From Microbacteriaceae bacterium PS02070 (GTDB lineage: Bacteria; Actinomycetota; Actinomycetes; Actinomycetales; Microbacteriaceae): a DNA stretch of 64,000 nt. Where the stretch lies: NCBI GenBank assembly GCA_029959865.1, contig JASCPE010000001.1:785948-849947 (forward strand). The letters run 5' to 3'. How positions within the stretch are numbered: the first letter of the stretch is position 1; each line of letters starts with the position of its first letter. Positions 43,288 through 50,889 of this stretch are shown in pieces. Position numbers and translations under genes: made by a program. Under the pieces are notes generated by a model, which had not been told where the DNA came from, searched no databases, and saw only the letters and a list, made by a program, of their open reading frames with translations.

Positions 43288-44208
43288 CTAGGAAGAGATC
43301 GCTTCGTCCAGGGCTGCGAGGGTGAACTCCCATCCCTGCCGGTATGACTCGGCCGGACGTGAATCTTCCCACGGTCCGGTGTGGCGCACGGTCAGGCGCG
43401 TGCCGTCGCCCTCGGAGACGAAACGAAGGTCGACGGCCTCGTTGATGCTGGCGCCTTCCGCGTCGGTCCATTCCCACGTGAAGGTGAGGCGGTGCGGTTC
43501 GTCGACGGTGAGATAGACCCCACCGACCTCCATGTCCTGAGACGGTGCGGCTGTGCGCCACGCGCCGCCGGGGCGGGGGTCAACGTCGATCTCGACGTCT
43601 GACCAGTGATTCCACCACCACCGTCGCATGCCGTCAGCGGTGGCGAACGCGTTCCACACCGTCGCGACCGGGGCTGGGACATGCCGGACGAGTTCCAGCC
43701 CAGATCCGGTGATGGTCCGCCACGCCGCGACGGCGTGCTCCTCGACCTGGGCGCGTGCTGCGCGCCCGGTAGGGTCGGCAAACATTGAGGCGAGGTCGCG
43801 GAGGAAGACTTCCCAGCCGCCCCCGTAGTCGACGGCATGGTCCGCCTCATCGAGAGCATGCTGGAGAGTGAGGGTGGTGCCACCGTCGGAGGCGTCGGAC
43901 AGCCGTGCCGTGACGACACTGTCGCGCTCACCCGGCCAGGACCACGAGACGCGGATCTCGTCGGACTCGCACAGAAGGACCCGCCCCGTTGCGACGTCAT
44001 CGGCGTCATCTTCACTGAGGACGGCGCGGAAGCTGTCGCCGACGCGTGCCGGCTTGCCTTCGACGCGGCCGAACCAGCGCGCCAGGCGCTCGGGGTTGGT
44101 GAGGGCGTCGCGTACGTCGGCGCGATCGGCGGCATAGCGCCGGATGAAGACCAGCTCGGGCGCGTCGGGCGTGCCGAGCAGGGCGCGCAGGTGAGTGTCG
44201 CTCATCAT
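43288..44208 (-). CDS. Two-domain SRPBCC (AHSA1-like) protein
   Basis: About 306 residues; ATGs at 44208 and 44205 overlap the ArsR stop. Two consecutive AHSA1-type domains: the first around VRDALTNPERLARWFG, the second from VRHVPAPVATVWNAFATADGMRRWWW to the C-terminus (WTDAEGASINEAVDLRFV). Such proteins bind hydrophobic ligands, and pairs with an ArsR regulator are common in actinobacteria. Co-transcribed with that regulator. Confidence 0.85.
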   Translation of the reverse strand: MMSDTHLRALLGTPDAPELVFIRRYAADRADVRDALTNPERLARWFGRVEGKPARVGDSFRAVLSEDDADDVATGRVLLCESDEIRVSWSWPGERDSVVTARLSDASDGGTTLTLQHALDEADHAVDYGGGWEVFLRDLASMFADPTGRAARAQVEEHAVAAWRTITGSGLELVRHVPAPVATVWNAFATADGMRRWWWNHWSDVEIDVDPRPGGAWRTAAPSQDMEVGGVYLTVDEPHRLTFTWEWTDAEGASINEAVDLRFVSEGDGTRLTVRHTGPWEDSRPAESYRQGWEFTLAALDEAISS

Positions 44209-44549
44209 GCCTCTTTCGTGGGGGGTGTGCGGTCGGTCGCGCCGCGGGCGAGCTCCGTATCCAGCGCGTCGAGGCGTTGGGTCCAGAGCGCGGAGTAACG
44301 CTGGACCCACGTGGTGACGTCGTCGAGAGCGCCCGGTGCGAGCGCGTAGACGCGCTGAGACCCCTCCCGTCGTGCGGTGACGGTGTCGAAGTCGCGCAGG
44401 ATGCGCAGGTGATTAGAGACCGCAGGCTGGCTGATGCCGAATTCGCCCTGCACCACCCGTCCGACAGACCCTGCCGAAGCCTCGCCCTCAGCGAGAACCT
44501 CCACGATGCGCCGCCGTACAGGGTCCGCCAGCAACGCAAAAGACTTCAT
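44205..44549 (-). CDS. ArsR-family regulator
   Basis: 114 residues. Winged helix with LLADPVRRRIVEVLAEGEASAG, QPAVSNHLRILRDFDTVTARREG. No cysteine pair for metal, so it belongs to the non-metal ArsR group that partners SRPBCC proteins. Translationally coupled to the downstream SRPBCC gene. An AT-rich ATATCAGCAATAACTGATGTGATC stretch upstream (44550-44585) is the probable promoter and operator, with TCA/TGA dyads. Confidence 0.9.
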   Translation of the reverse strand: MKSFALLADPVRRRIVEVLAEGEASAGSVGRVVQGEFGISQPAVSNHLRILRDFDTVTARREGSQRVYALAPGALDDVTTWVQRYSALWTQRLDALDTELARGATDRTPPTKEA

Positions 44550-44699
44550 GCATCAGTGATATCAGCAATAACTGATGTGATCAAGCGTAGACACCCAGTT
44601 TCGGCCCACACCCGCGTCCCCACACCCGCGTCCCCACGCCCGCGCCGCCATGCCTACGCTGCCGAACTAGTGCAGGCTCACGGTCTCGCGTTGCTCCCT

Positions 44700-44782
44700 G
44701 CACAACTGCGGCGTCGTCGGGCGACGCGCCGGGGCGCGGGTGTCTCCGGTCGGCGTGTCGGGCACGGACGCCGCAGTCGTGC
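44700..44782. repeat. 83-nt nested palindrome, copy A
   Basis: Outer arms GCACAACTGCGGCGT and near-complement at the right end (one change, GCAGTCGTGC), inner 9-bp arms at positions 24-32 and 52-60 of the element with one G-T wobble. First of three in tandem. Confidence 0.88.
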
Positions 44783-44871
44783 GGGGGTGGTGACAGGCGT
44801 GCGCGGCGGACTCAGAGACCTGAACCGGCAGGGCGTGCCCACGGTTGGCGCCGCACGAGAGACTGCCCGAT

Positions 44872-44954
44872 GCACAACGGCGGCATGGTCGGGCGACACG
44901 CCGGGGCGCGGTGGTCCCCGGTCGGGGTGTCGGGCACGGACGCCGCAGTTGTGC
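44872..44954. repeat. 83-nt nested palindrome, copy B
   Basis: Same length and layout; the left outer arm carries two substitutions (GCACAACGGCGGCAT) while the right arm is intact, and the inner arms have one mismatch. 172 bases after copy A. Confidence 0.85.
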
Positions 44955-45044
44955 GGGGGGTGGTGACAGGCGTGCGAGGCGGACTCAGCGACGTGAACCG
45001 GCATGGCGTGCCCACGGTTGGCGCCGCACGAGAGACTGCCCGAT

Positions 45045-45127
45045 GCACAACTGCGGCGTCGTCGGGCGACGCGCCGGGGCGCGGGTGTCTCCGGTCGGCG
45101 TGTCGGGCACGGACGCCGCAGTTGTGC
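45045..45127. repeat. 83-nt nested palindrome, copy C
   Basis: Nearly identical to copy A with a perfect right arm (ACGCCGCAGTTGTGC). 173 bases after copy B, so the spacers are repeated too. Confidence 0.88.
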
Positions 45128-45203
45128 GGAGGGCGGACGCCCGAGTTGTGCGGAGGGCGGAGGCCCGCCGATGGTCGGACGCGTGAGGCGCCCCGGGTGA
45201 GGG

Positions 45204-45788
45204 TCAGTCGTTGACGAGGATCGAGTCTCCGACGGGGCGGCGCGTGCGGGGCGCGGTCTCGCGCTCACGCATCTGGTCATCCAGTTCCGTGTGATCTCCG
45301 AGGTCACCGACTGCCATGACGGTCAGCGGCTGGAATCGTTCGTCGATTCCGAGCGCAGCGACGATGGCGCTGCCGTCGAACCCTGCCATCTGGTGGGTGT
45401 ACAGGCCATCTGCGTGAGCCTGAATGGTGAAGTACGCGGCAGCCTGTCCGGTGTCGTAGATCGACCACCGCAGGGGAGTTCCCTCGGCGGTCTCACGCTC
45501 GGTGAGGAAGACGACCAGTGCTGAGGCGGCGGGCGCCCAGCCGGCATTGAAGCCGACGAGGCTGTCCACGACCGCCTGATGGGTCGGAGTTCCGCGGCGA
45601 GCGACGACGGCGCGCCACGGCTGAGTGTTGCTCGCAGACGGAGCCCAGCGGGCGGCTTCGAGAGCGCTCGTGAGGGCGGCTTCGTCGATCGGCGCGGTCG
45701 GGTCGAACACGCGTGTGCTCCAGCGCTTGGTCAGCACCTCGAGGATCGGGGCATCGGTCTGCGCACTACGGTCGAGGGTTTCGGTCAT
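45204..45788 (-). CDS. Nitroreductase family protein
   Basis: 194 residues from the ATG at 45788 with GGGAG upstream. FMN-binding nitroreductase fold: VLTKRWSTRVFDPTAPID with the phosphate-binding Arg, EAARWAPSASNTQPWRAVV, and GQAAAYFTIQAHADGLYTHQMAGFD. Probably an NAD(P)H-dependent flavin oxidoreductase for quinones or nitro compounds. Divergent from rraA with about 108 bases between starts. Confidence 0.9.
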   Translation of the reverse strand: MTETLDRSAQTDAPILEVLTKRWSTRVFDPTAPIDEAALTSALEAARWAPSASNTQPWRAVVARRGTPTHQAVVDSLVGFNAGWAPAASALVVFLTERETAEGTPLRWSIYDTGQAAAYFTIQAHADGLYTHQMAGFDGSAIVAALGIDERFQPLTVMAVGDLGDHTELDDQMRERETAPRTRRPVGDSILVND

Positions 45789-45896
45789 GACGGCTCCCGG
45801 GAAAGAACGATTCGGGGACGCCATCGGCCCACTCAGATTCCCTCCAGAATATCCCTCGCACTGACGGTGCGGCCCGTGGCCGCTTATCCTGTCGTC

Positions 45897-46361
45897 ATGA
45901 CGGCCACCGCAGACCTTTATGACGAGCGAGGCGACGACCTCGACTCTGTGTCCCTCCAGTTCCAGGACATCGGGGGCGTGACGGCGTTCGAGGGGCAGAT
46001 CCGGACGATTCGCTGCCACCGGGACAACGCTCTCGTCAAGCAGACACTCGCAACCCCCGGCGAGGGGGCCGTGCTCGTCATCGACGGGGGCGGGTCACTC
46101 GAATCCGCTCTCGTAGGCGACCTCATCGCGGGCTCCGCGGTTGCCAACGGCTGGGCCGGGTTGATCGTCCACGGCGTGATTCGAGACCGCGACGCCCTCG
46201 GCGGGCTCGCGATTGGGATCAAGGCCCTCGGGTCGAATCCGCGGAAGTCTGCCAAGGACGGTGTCGGCGACGTCGATGTGCCGGTGGAGATCGCCGGTGT
46301 CGTCTTCACTCCCGGCAGGCACGTGTGGGCCGACTCCGACGGCATCCTCGTCGAGAAGTAG
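45897..46361 (+). CDS. rraA: RraA family protein (HMG/CHA aldolase-like)
   Basis: 154 residues, the usual size. GEGAVLVIDGGGSLESALVGDLIAG and GWAGLIVHGVIRDRDALGGL include the conserved Arg-Asp pair and metal-binding region. The family contains both the RNase E regulator RraA and 4-hydroxy-4-methyl-2-oxoglutarate aldolase/oxaloacetate decarboxylase, which sequence alone does not separate here. The ATG lies 6 bases after TATCCT (45885-45890), indicating a leaderless mRNA. Confidence 0.88.
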   Translation: MTATADLYDERGDDLDSVSLQFQDIGGVTAFEGQIRTIRCHRDNALVKQTLATPGEGAVLVIDGGGSLESALVGDLIAGSAVANGWAGLIVHGVIRDRDALGGLAIGIKALGSNPRKSAKDGVGDVDVPVEIAGVVFTPGRHVWADSDGILVEK

Positions 46362-46439
46362 GGCAGTCTAGGCCCGCCCTCGGGCTGTCCCCGCGGACGT
46401 TCCCTTCGTTGCGCTCCTGTGCGGGCCGGGCCGGGGGCT

Positions 46440-46522
46440 GCGCAACTGCGGCGTTGGCCTGTGACACGCCGACATTCCGGACCGACAGCCTGGCGTGTCG
46501 GTTGCGTGCGCCGCAGTTGTGC
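46440..46522. repeat. 83-nt nested palindrome, copy D
   Basis: Outer arms GCGCAACTGCGGCGT and CGCCGCAGTTGTGC, inner arms GACACGCC and GGCGTGTC at exactly the same element positions as the tandem copies, although the sequence between is different. Lies 78 bases after rraA. Confidence 0.88.
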
Positions 46523-46565
46523 GCGCGATCGGGTGCGCGAACCGGACCCGGCCAACCCTGATGTG

Positions 46566-46617
46566 CCCAACCGGCCCGCCCAACCGGCCTGCGCAACCGG
46601 CCTGCCCACCGGGCCTG
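46566..46617. repeat. Four tandem 13-bp repeats
   Basis: CCCAACCGGCCCG, CCCAACCGGCCTG, CGCAACCGGCCTG and CCCACCGGGCCTG follow each other without gaps. Probably slippage-prone; no coding role seen. Confidence 0.8.
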
Positions 46618-46710
46618 CGCACTGAACGTGCCGCACCGCTCGCGCACTGGAGCTGCCGCACAGGATGCATCCAATAAACGGGCGGGGTCCGTGCCGGACT
46701 GAGAAACGAC

Positions 46711-46752
46711 GAAGAAGGGGGCGATGCGGAAGTACGCATCGCCCCCTTCTTC
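46711..46752. terminator. Bidirectional-type hairpin terminator after ABC permease
   Basis: Perfect 18-bp inverted repeat GAAGAAGGGGGCGATGCG at 46711-46728 and complement at 46735-46752 with loop GAAGTA. Ends 8 bases from the permease stop on the minus strand; a T-rich run follows on that strand. Confidence 0.85.
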
Positions 46753-46759
46753 GGTCGAA

Positions 46760-47860
46760 CTACGACTTGGAGCTGAGTGCCTCGGAGATCTTCACCCGGG
46801 CGCCCATCTTCAGGATCGCGTTCTCGTAGATCTTGCCCGCGAGCCAGATTGCGGCGATACAGGAGACCGCGAGAATCGCGAGCGAGAGCAGCGGCTCCCA
46901 CCACATCGCCTCGCCGGCGAATAGTCGCAGCGGCATTCCGACCGGAGCTGAGAACGGCACGTACGACATGATCGTGAGCACGAGCGGGTTGTCGTTGAAG
47001 AAGATCACCAGGAAGTACGGCGCCATCACGAGGAAGATCAGCGGGGTTGTGGTCGTACCGATGTCTTCGACGCGGGAGACGAGCGCCCCAGCCGCAGCGA
47101 ACATGGACGCGAGGAGCACGAACCCGAAGAGGAAGAAGATCGCGAACCAGACGATCGGCGCACCGATGCCCTGCAGGAGCGCGCCCTGGTCGGTGATCGT
47201 CAGACCGATCACCGCGACCGCGGCGAACAGCAAGATTTGTCCCATCGCGAGAATCGTGTTCCCGATCACCTTTCCGGCCAGCAGAGCCTTCGTGGAAATG
47301 GTCGACAGCAGGATCTCCACGACGCGGGTCTGCTTCTCCTCGACTGCAGATTGCGCGATCGTCATACCGAAGGTCTGCGCTGCGATGAGGAAGATCGCGC
47401 CGAACCCGATCGCTACGAGGTAGCGGAGGAACCCACCGTCGCCTTCGCCATCGAGCAGTTCGATGTTCGGCAGCGTGGCGAAGGTGAGCATCAGCGTTGT
47501 ACCGATGTTGGTCTTGCCGATCAGGGCATACCCGGTCGGCGACGTCGAGTCGGTCACGACCGCCGCGTCGACGTCTCCGGCGTCGACCAGGGCTTCGGCC
47601 CCGGCGCGGTCGGCGACGCTCGTGACCTCCAGGCCGGGGCGACCGTCTACGTACTCCTGGGCGTCGCTGGTCACGGCGACCGGGGTCGTGGACGGGCCTT
47701 GCGCGGTGAAGGCGATCCACACGACGAGCCCGACCATGAGTGCCATCATGAAGATGGTGGAGAAGACGAACGCTTTGCTGCGGATCTTCGAGTCGATTTC
47801 ACGCTCAGCGACGAGCCAGATGCCGCTGGCCGTTGTCGGGGCCTGGGTGGCGGTGCTCAT
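46760..47860 (-). CDS. ABC-2 type transporter permease (NatB-like)
   Basis: 366 residues from the ATG overlapping the ATPase stop. One N-terminal membrane segment (about 32-54), a large extracytoplasmic domain (about 55-165) and five C-terminal segments; VEEKQTRVVEILLSTISTKALLAGKVIGN is the conserved ABC-2 signature. Forms an exporter with the upstream ATPase; substrate unknown (Na+ or a small toxic compound in the family). Confidence 0.9.
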   Translation of the reverse strand: MSTATQAPTTASGIWLVAEREIDSKIRSKAFVFSTIFMMALMVGLVVWIAFTAQGPSTTPVAVTSDAQEYVDGRPGLEVTSVADRAGAEALVDAGDVDAAVVTDSTSPTGYALIGKTNIGTTLMLTFATLPNIELLDGEGDGGFLRYLVAIGFGAIFLIAAQTFGMTIAQSAVEEKQTRVVEILLSTISTKALLAGKVIGNTILAMGQILLFAAVAVIGLTITDQGALLQGIGAPIVWFAIFFLFGFVLLASMFAAAGALVSRVEDIGTTTTPLIFLVMAPYFLVIFFNDNPLVLTIMSYVPFSAPVGMPLRLFAGEAMWWEPLLSLAILAVSCIAAIWLAGKIYENAILKMGARVKISEALSSKS

Positions 47861-48741
47861 TGGATGACCTCCTTGAAGATCTGGGCAAGTGAGGGAGTCT
47901 GCGGGGTGAAGCTCGCGACGTCGCCGCGTTCCAGCGCGGAACGTAGGACGCGTTGGGCGGTCTGATCGGTGTCCGCTTCGAAGACGGCGTAATCGCCAGC
48001 GAAGTCGATGACCTCGACGCCCGGCTCGCTGCGTAGCCACCCGGCGTCCGTGCGGGAGACGAGCTCGTAGCGATTCGCGTCGTGGAGTGCGCGGAGTTCA
48101 TCACGGGTTCCGGCGGCGCGGATCGTGCCCCCGGCGATGATGACGAGCTCGTCGCACAGTCGCTCGACGACATCCAGCTGGTGCGACGAGAACAGGACTC
48201 CGACTCCCCGTGCCGCGCGCTCCTGGAGCACGCCGGCGACGACATCGACCGCGAGCGGGTCGAGGCCGGAGAACGGCTCGTCGAGGACGAGCACCTTAGG
48301 GTCGTGGACGAGCGCGGCGGCGATCTGAGCGCGCTGCTGGTTTCCGAGCGACAGTGTCTCGACGTTGTCGCCGAGACGCTCGCCGAGCCCCAGCTCCTCC
48401 AGAAGTGCCGTCGACCTCTGTTGCGCGTCAGCCTTCGAGAACCCGTGCAGTCGTGCGAGGTAGACGATGTGGTCGAGCACCTTCATCTTCGGGTAGAGCC
48501 CGCGTTCTTCGGGCATGTAGCCGAACGTGCGGCGCTCTGCGGTGGTGACCGGTGACCCGTTCAGGTGCACCGACCCCCCGTCGGAGCTGAGCACGCCGAG
48601 CGCGATGCGCATCGTCGTGGTCTTGCCCGCCCCGTTGCCGCCCACGAAGCCGGTGAGCGTGCCTGCGGGCACGGTGAAGCTGACGTCGTCGAGTACTCGG
48701 CGTCCGCCGAAACTCTTGGTGATGCCGTTCAGTTCGAGCAT
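47857..48741 (-). CDS. ABC transporter ATP-binding protein
   Basis: 294 residues with GAGGAGGA upstream. Walker A GGNGAGKTTT (about 37-46), signature LSLGNQQRAQIAAAL, Walker B KVLVLDEPFSGLDP and H-loop SSHQLD are intact; the C-terminal extension ends ASFTPQTPSLAQIFKEV. Partner of the downstream ABC-2 permease. The upstream two-component genes run the same way and may control it. Confidence 0.93.
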   Translation of the reverse strand: MLELNGITKSFGGRRVLDDVSFTVPAGTLTGFVGGNGAGKTTTMRIALGVLSSDGGSVHLNGSPVTTAERRTFGYMPEERGLYPKMKVLDHIVYLARLHGFSKADAQQRSTALLEELGLGERLGDNVETLSLGNQQRAQIAAALVHDPKVLVLDEPFSGLDPLAVDVVAGVLQERAARGVGVLFSSHQLDVVERLCDELVIIAGGTIRAAGTRDELRALHDANRYELVSRTDAGWLRSEPGVEVIDFAGDYAVFEADTDQTAQRVLRSALERGDVASFTPQTPSLAQIFKEVIQ

Positions 48742-49037
48742 GGAATCCTCCTCCGGGGGATCGATATTTCGACGCTACGGATCGCGGCGCCCGGCGACCT
48801 CCCCCGTGGGGTGGATTCTGTGTCTCCACCCCGAGGTGGACGCGAGTCCGTCGTGCGGTGCCCGTGTGCCCGTCCGGGCCGGAGGGTCGGACGCTCGGAG
48901 CACAACTGCGGCGTGGATAGGGGACACGCCGACGTGTCGGACGGAGGTCACGGCGTGTGGGGTGCTGACGCCGCAGTTGTGCGGCAAGGGCGGCGCGGCG
49001 GGGCAGGCGCACGACGGGCGCCCGGGCGGCGCGGGGC
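48742..49037. other. Intergenic region with 83-nt palindrome copy E
   Basis: Nearly 300 bases between the response regulator end and the ABC start, including copy E at 48900-48982. GGGGTGGA-type inverted repeats (around 48805-48840) precede the ABC gene and may be part of its promoter or operator. Confidence 0.6.
48900..48982. repeat. 83-nt nested palindrome, copy E
   Basis: Outer arms GCACAACTGCGGCGT and ACGCCGCAGTTGTGC form a perfect 15-bp inverted repeat; inner arms GACACGCCG and CGGCGTGT sit at positions 24-32 and 52-59. Best-conserved outer stem of the five. Confidence 0.9.
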
Positions 49038-49592
49038 TTAGGTGAGGTGGTGGATATGGGCGAAGACGACGGCGGCGACGCGGTCGCGGGCGCCGAGCTT
49101 GAGGAGGATGTTGCTCACGTGCGTCTTGACCGTCGCCTCACCGATAAACAGCGCCTGGGCGATCTCGGCGTTGCTCATCGCCTGCGCGAGCAGGCGCAGA
49201 ACCTCGCGCTCGCGGTCGGTGAGAGGATCGCGAAGCCCGACGTCATCGACCGATGCCGCGGGCGGCGTAGCGGCGGGCGTCACCGGTCCGGGCGCGTCCC
49301 TCGAGGCCGTCCTGTCGTCGACCGACCCGGCCGCGGTACCCCCGGGCGTAGCCGTGAAGCGCTCGATCACTCGTCGCGTGACCTCGGGCGCGAGGAGCGC
49401 GTCCCCGGCGGCCGCCACGCGCACGGCGTTGGTCAGTTCTTCCGGGCCGGCGTTCTTGAGCAGGAATCCGCTCGCTCCCGCGGACAGCGCACGGAAGAGA
49501 TAGTCGACGCTGATGTCGCCCGTCGCCTCCAGGATCATCCGGAAGCCGGTGCGCATGACGGCATGGTCATCGACCAGCAGGACCCGGATCAC
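49038..49592 (-). CDS. LuxR-type response regulator with truncated receiver
   Basis: 184 residues from the GTG at 49592 (GTGA overlap with the kinase). It starts like a NarL/LiaR receiver (IRVLLVDDHAVMRTGFRMILEATGDI) but jumps in frame to DYLFRALSAGASGFLLKNAGPEE, losing about 60 residues that contain the phosphorylated Asp, the Asp-Met-Pro loop and the Thr/Ser switch. A long Pro/Ala linker leads to an intact LuxR HTH (LTDREREVLRLLAQAMSNAEIAQALFIGEATVKTHVSNIL). It should still bind DNA but cannot be controlled by phosphorylation in the usual way. Confidence 0.88.
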   Translation of the reverse strand: MIRVLLVDDHAVMRTGFRMILEATGDISVDYLFRALSAGASGFLLKNAGPEELTNAVRVAAAGDALLAPEVTRRVIERFTATPGGTAAGSVDDRTASRDAPGPVTPAATPPAASVDDVGLRDPLTDREREVLRLLAQAMSNAEIAQALFIGEATVKTHVSNILLKLGARDRVAAVVFAHIHHLT

Positions 49593-50830
49593 GCTGTCGC
49601 CCCCTCGCGCGGAAGCCGTGCTCGCACCAGGAAGCCGTTCTCGCGCCCCCGAAGGTCGATCGTGCCGCCCGAGGCCGCGGCACGCTCCCGCATGCCCACG
49701 AGACCGAGCCCCGTGTGCGAACGCAGGAGGGGGCGGCCCGTGTTGACGACTTCGAGCTCCACGCAATCGTCGAGATATCGCACCCGCACGTCTGCCGTCG
49801 CGGCAGGGCCGCCGTGGCGCCGGGCGTTGGTGAGGGCCTCCTGCGTGATGCGATACAGGTTCACCTCGGTGAGCGCGGGCAGGTCGAAGGGCTCACCGAT
49901 GATGCTGAGCGACGTGGGCAGTCCGTGGGTTTCCGCGTGCTCGACGAGTTCGGGGAGGCTCCCGATGCCGAGGGTTGACGGCGCTTCCTCAGAGTCCTTC
50001 GTCCGCAAGGTGCCGAGCAGGTTGCGGAGGTCGCTGATCGCCGTTCGGGCCGAGGTCTCGATGCCTGTCAGGGCGCTTCGAGCGGCATGTGGGTCGCGAT
50101 CCATCACGGCCCGGGCCGCCCCCGCCTGCACACCCATCGCAGACACGTGGTGCGCGACGACATCGTGCAGTTCCCGTGCGATGCGGACGCGGTCCAATGC
50201 CACCGCCTGCGCTGCCGTTCGTTCCTTCTCTCGCTCCAGCTCGCGGGTGCGCTCCTCCAGCGCCTCGCGCTCACGAGCCGCCGCGTAGGCGCGGTCGCCC
50301 ATGTAGTAAGCGCCCGAGAAGTAGAGCAGGTTCACGAGGATCTGCAGGAGCGAGTAGGAGAGGAAAGGCGAGAAGATACCCACCCGCGACAGCCCATCGT
50401 CGGTGTCTGCCGTTGATTCAATGAAGACGGCGACCAGCAGCCACACGATCATCCCGACACTGAGCACGATACGCACGATCGCGGCGCGCTGGCGGTCGGT
50501 CACCCAGGCGCCCACCGTGTACAGCGCGATGAACATCGCGATGTTGCCGGCGTACAGCTCGGGGATGTGGAAGGTCCCGCCCAGGAAGAAGAGCACGCAC
50601 ACGATGACGGCGACGGTGCACGGGAAGCGCCTGCGAAACGCTAGCGGTGCAGTCACGGCAATGGCGTATATGATCGACACCGGCAGGCTCGCTTGGCGCT
50701 CGCCGTAGAACCCGGCGATCGTCATGAGGGCGACGCTGATGACCGCACCGACCGCGAGCGCGGCGGCCAGAATCGCGTCAAAGCGAAGCTCGGCCGCGGT
50801 CACCGGCCGCGTCGAGGGGATGCGGGGCAT
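49589..50830 (-). CDS. Two-component sensor histidine kinase (HisKA_3/NarL-type)
   Basis: 413 residues from the ATG at 50830, 7 bases after TACGGT (plus 50838-50843), so possibly leaderless. Six hydrophobic segments in the first 190 residues, a coiled coil, the phospho-acceptor His in IARELHDVVAHHVSAM (about 235) and an HATPase with NLYRITQEALTNARRHG and TGLGLVGMRERAAASGG. Resembles LiaS/DesK-type envelope sensors. Its partner regulator lacks the phospho-acceptor, so the true target of this kinase is in question. Confidence 0.92.
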   Translation of the reverse strand: MPRIPSTRPVTAAELRFDAILAAALAVGAVISVALMTIAGFYGERQASLPVSIIYAIAVTAPLAFRRRFPCTVAVIVCVLFFLGGTFHIPELYAGNIAMFIALYTVGAWVTDRQRAAIVRIVLSVGMIVWLLVAVFIESTADTDDGLSRVGIFSPFLSYSLLQILVNLLYFSGAYYMGDRAYAAAREREALEERTRELEREKERTAAQAVALDRVRIARELHDVVAHHVSAMGVQAGAARAVMDRDPHAARSALTGIETSARTAISDLRNLLGTLRTKDSEEAPSTLGIGSLPELVEHAETHGLPTSLSIIGEPFDLPALTEVNLYRITQEALTNARRHGGPAATADVRVRYLDDCVELEVVNTGRPLLRSHTGLGLVGMRERAAASGGTIDLRGRENGFLVRARLPREGATA

Positions 50831-50889
50831 GACCTCCACCGTAGGAGGTTCCCCCCGCCGGGGCATCCCCCCTGTGGGGGAGACCGCGG

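Larger units (their letters stand above)
44550..45203. other. Intergenic region with three tandem 83-nt palindromic elements
   Basis: About 650 bases without a convincing gene. The ArsR promoter lies at 44550-44600; three copies of an 83-nt nested palindrome with two near-identical 89-90-base spacers fill 44700-45127; a partial copy of the end (CGAGTTGTGCGGAGGGCGG) follows at 45143-45161. Open frames across it are by-products of the repeat. Confidence 0.8.
46362..46710. other. Intergenic region with 83-nt palindrome and 13-bp tandem repeat
   Basis: Holds copy D of the 83-nt element, then four tandem 13-bp units, then a GC-rich stretch up to the terminator of the ABC genes. No gene seen. Confidence 0.7.

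Noticed and set aside
44700..45127. CRISPR-like array
   Set aside because: Only three units, the repeats are 83-nt palindromes, spacers are nearly identical to each other, and no cas genes are near.
44277..45307. Several open frames on both strands across the tandem palindromes
   Set aside because: They repeat the same peptide with each palindrome copy, have no ribosome sites and follow the repeat, not codon bias.
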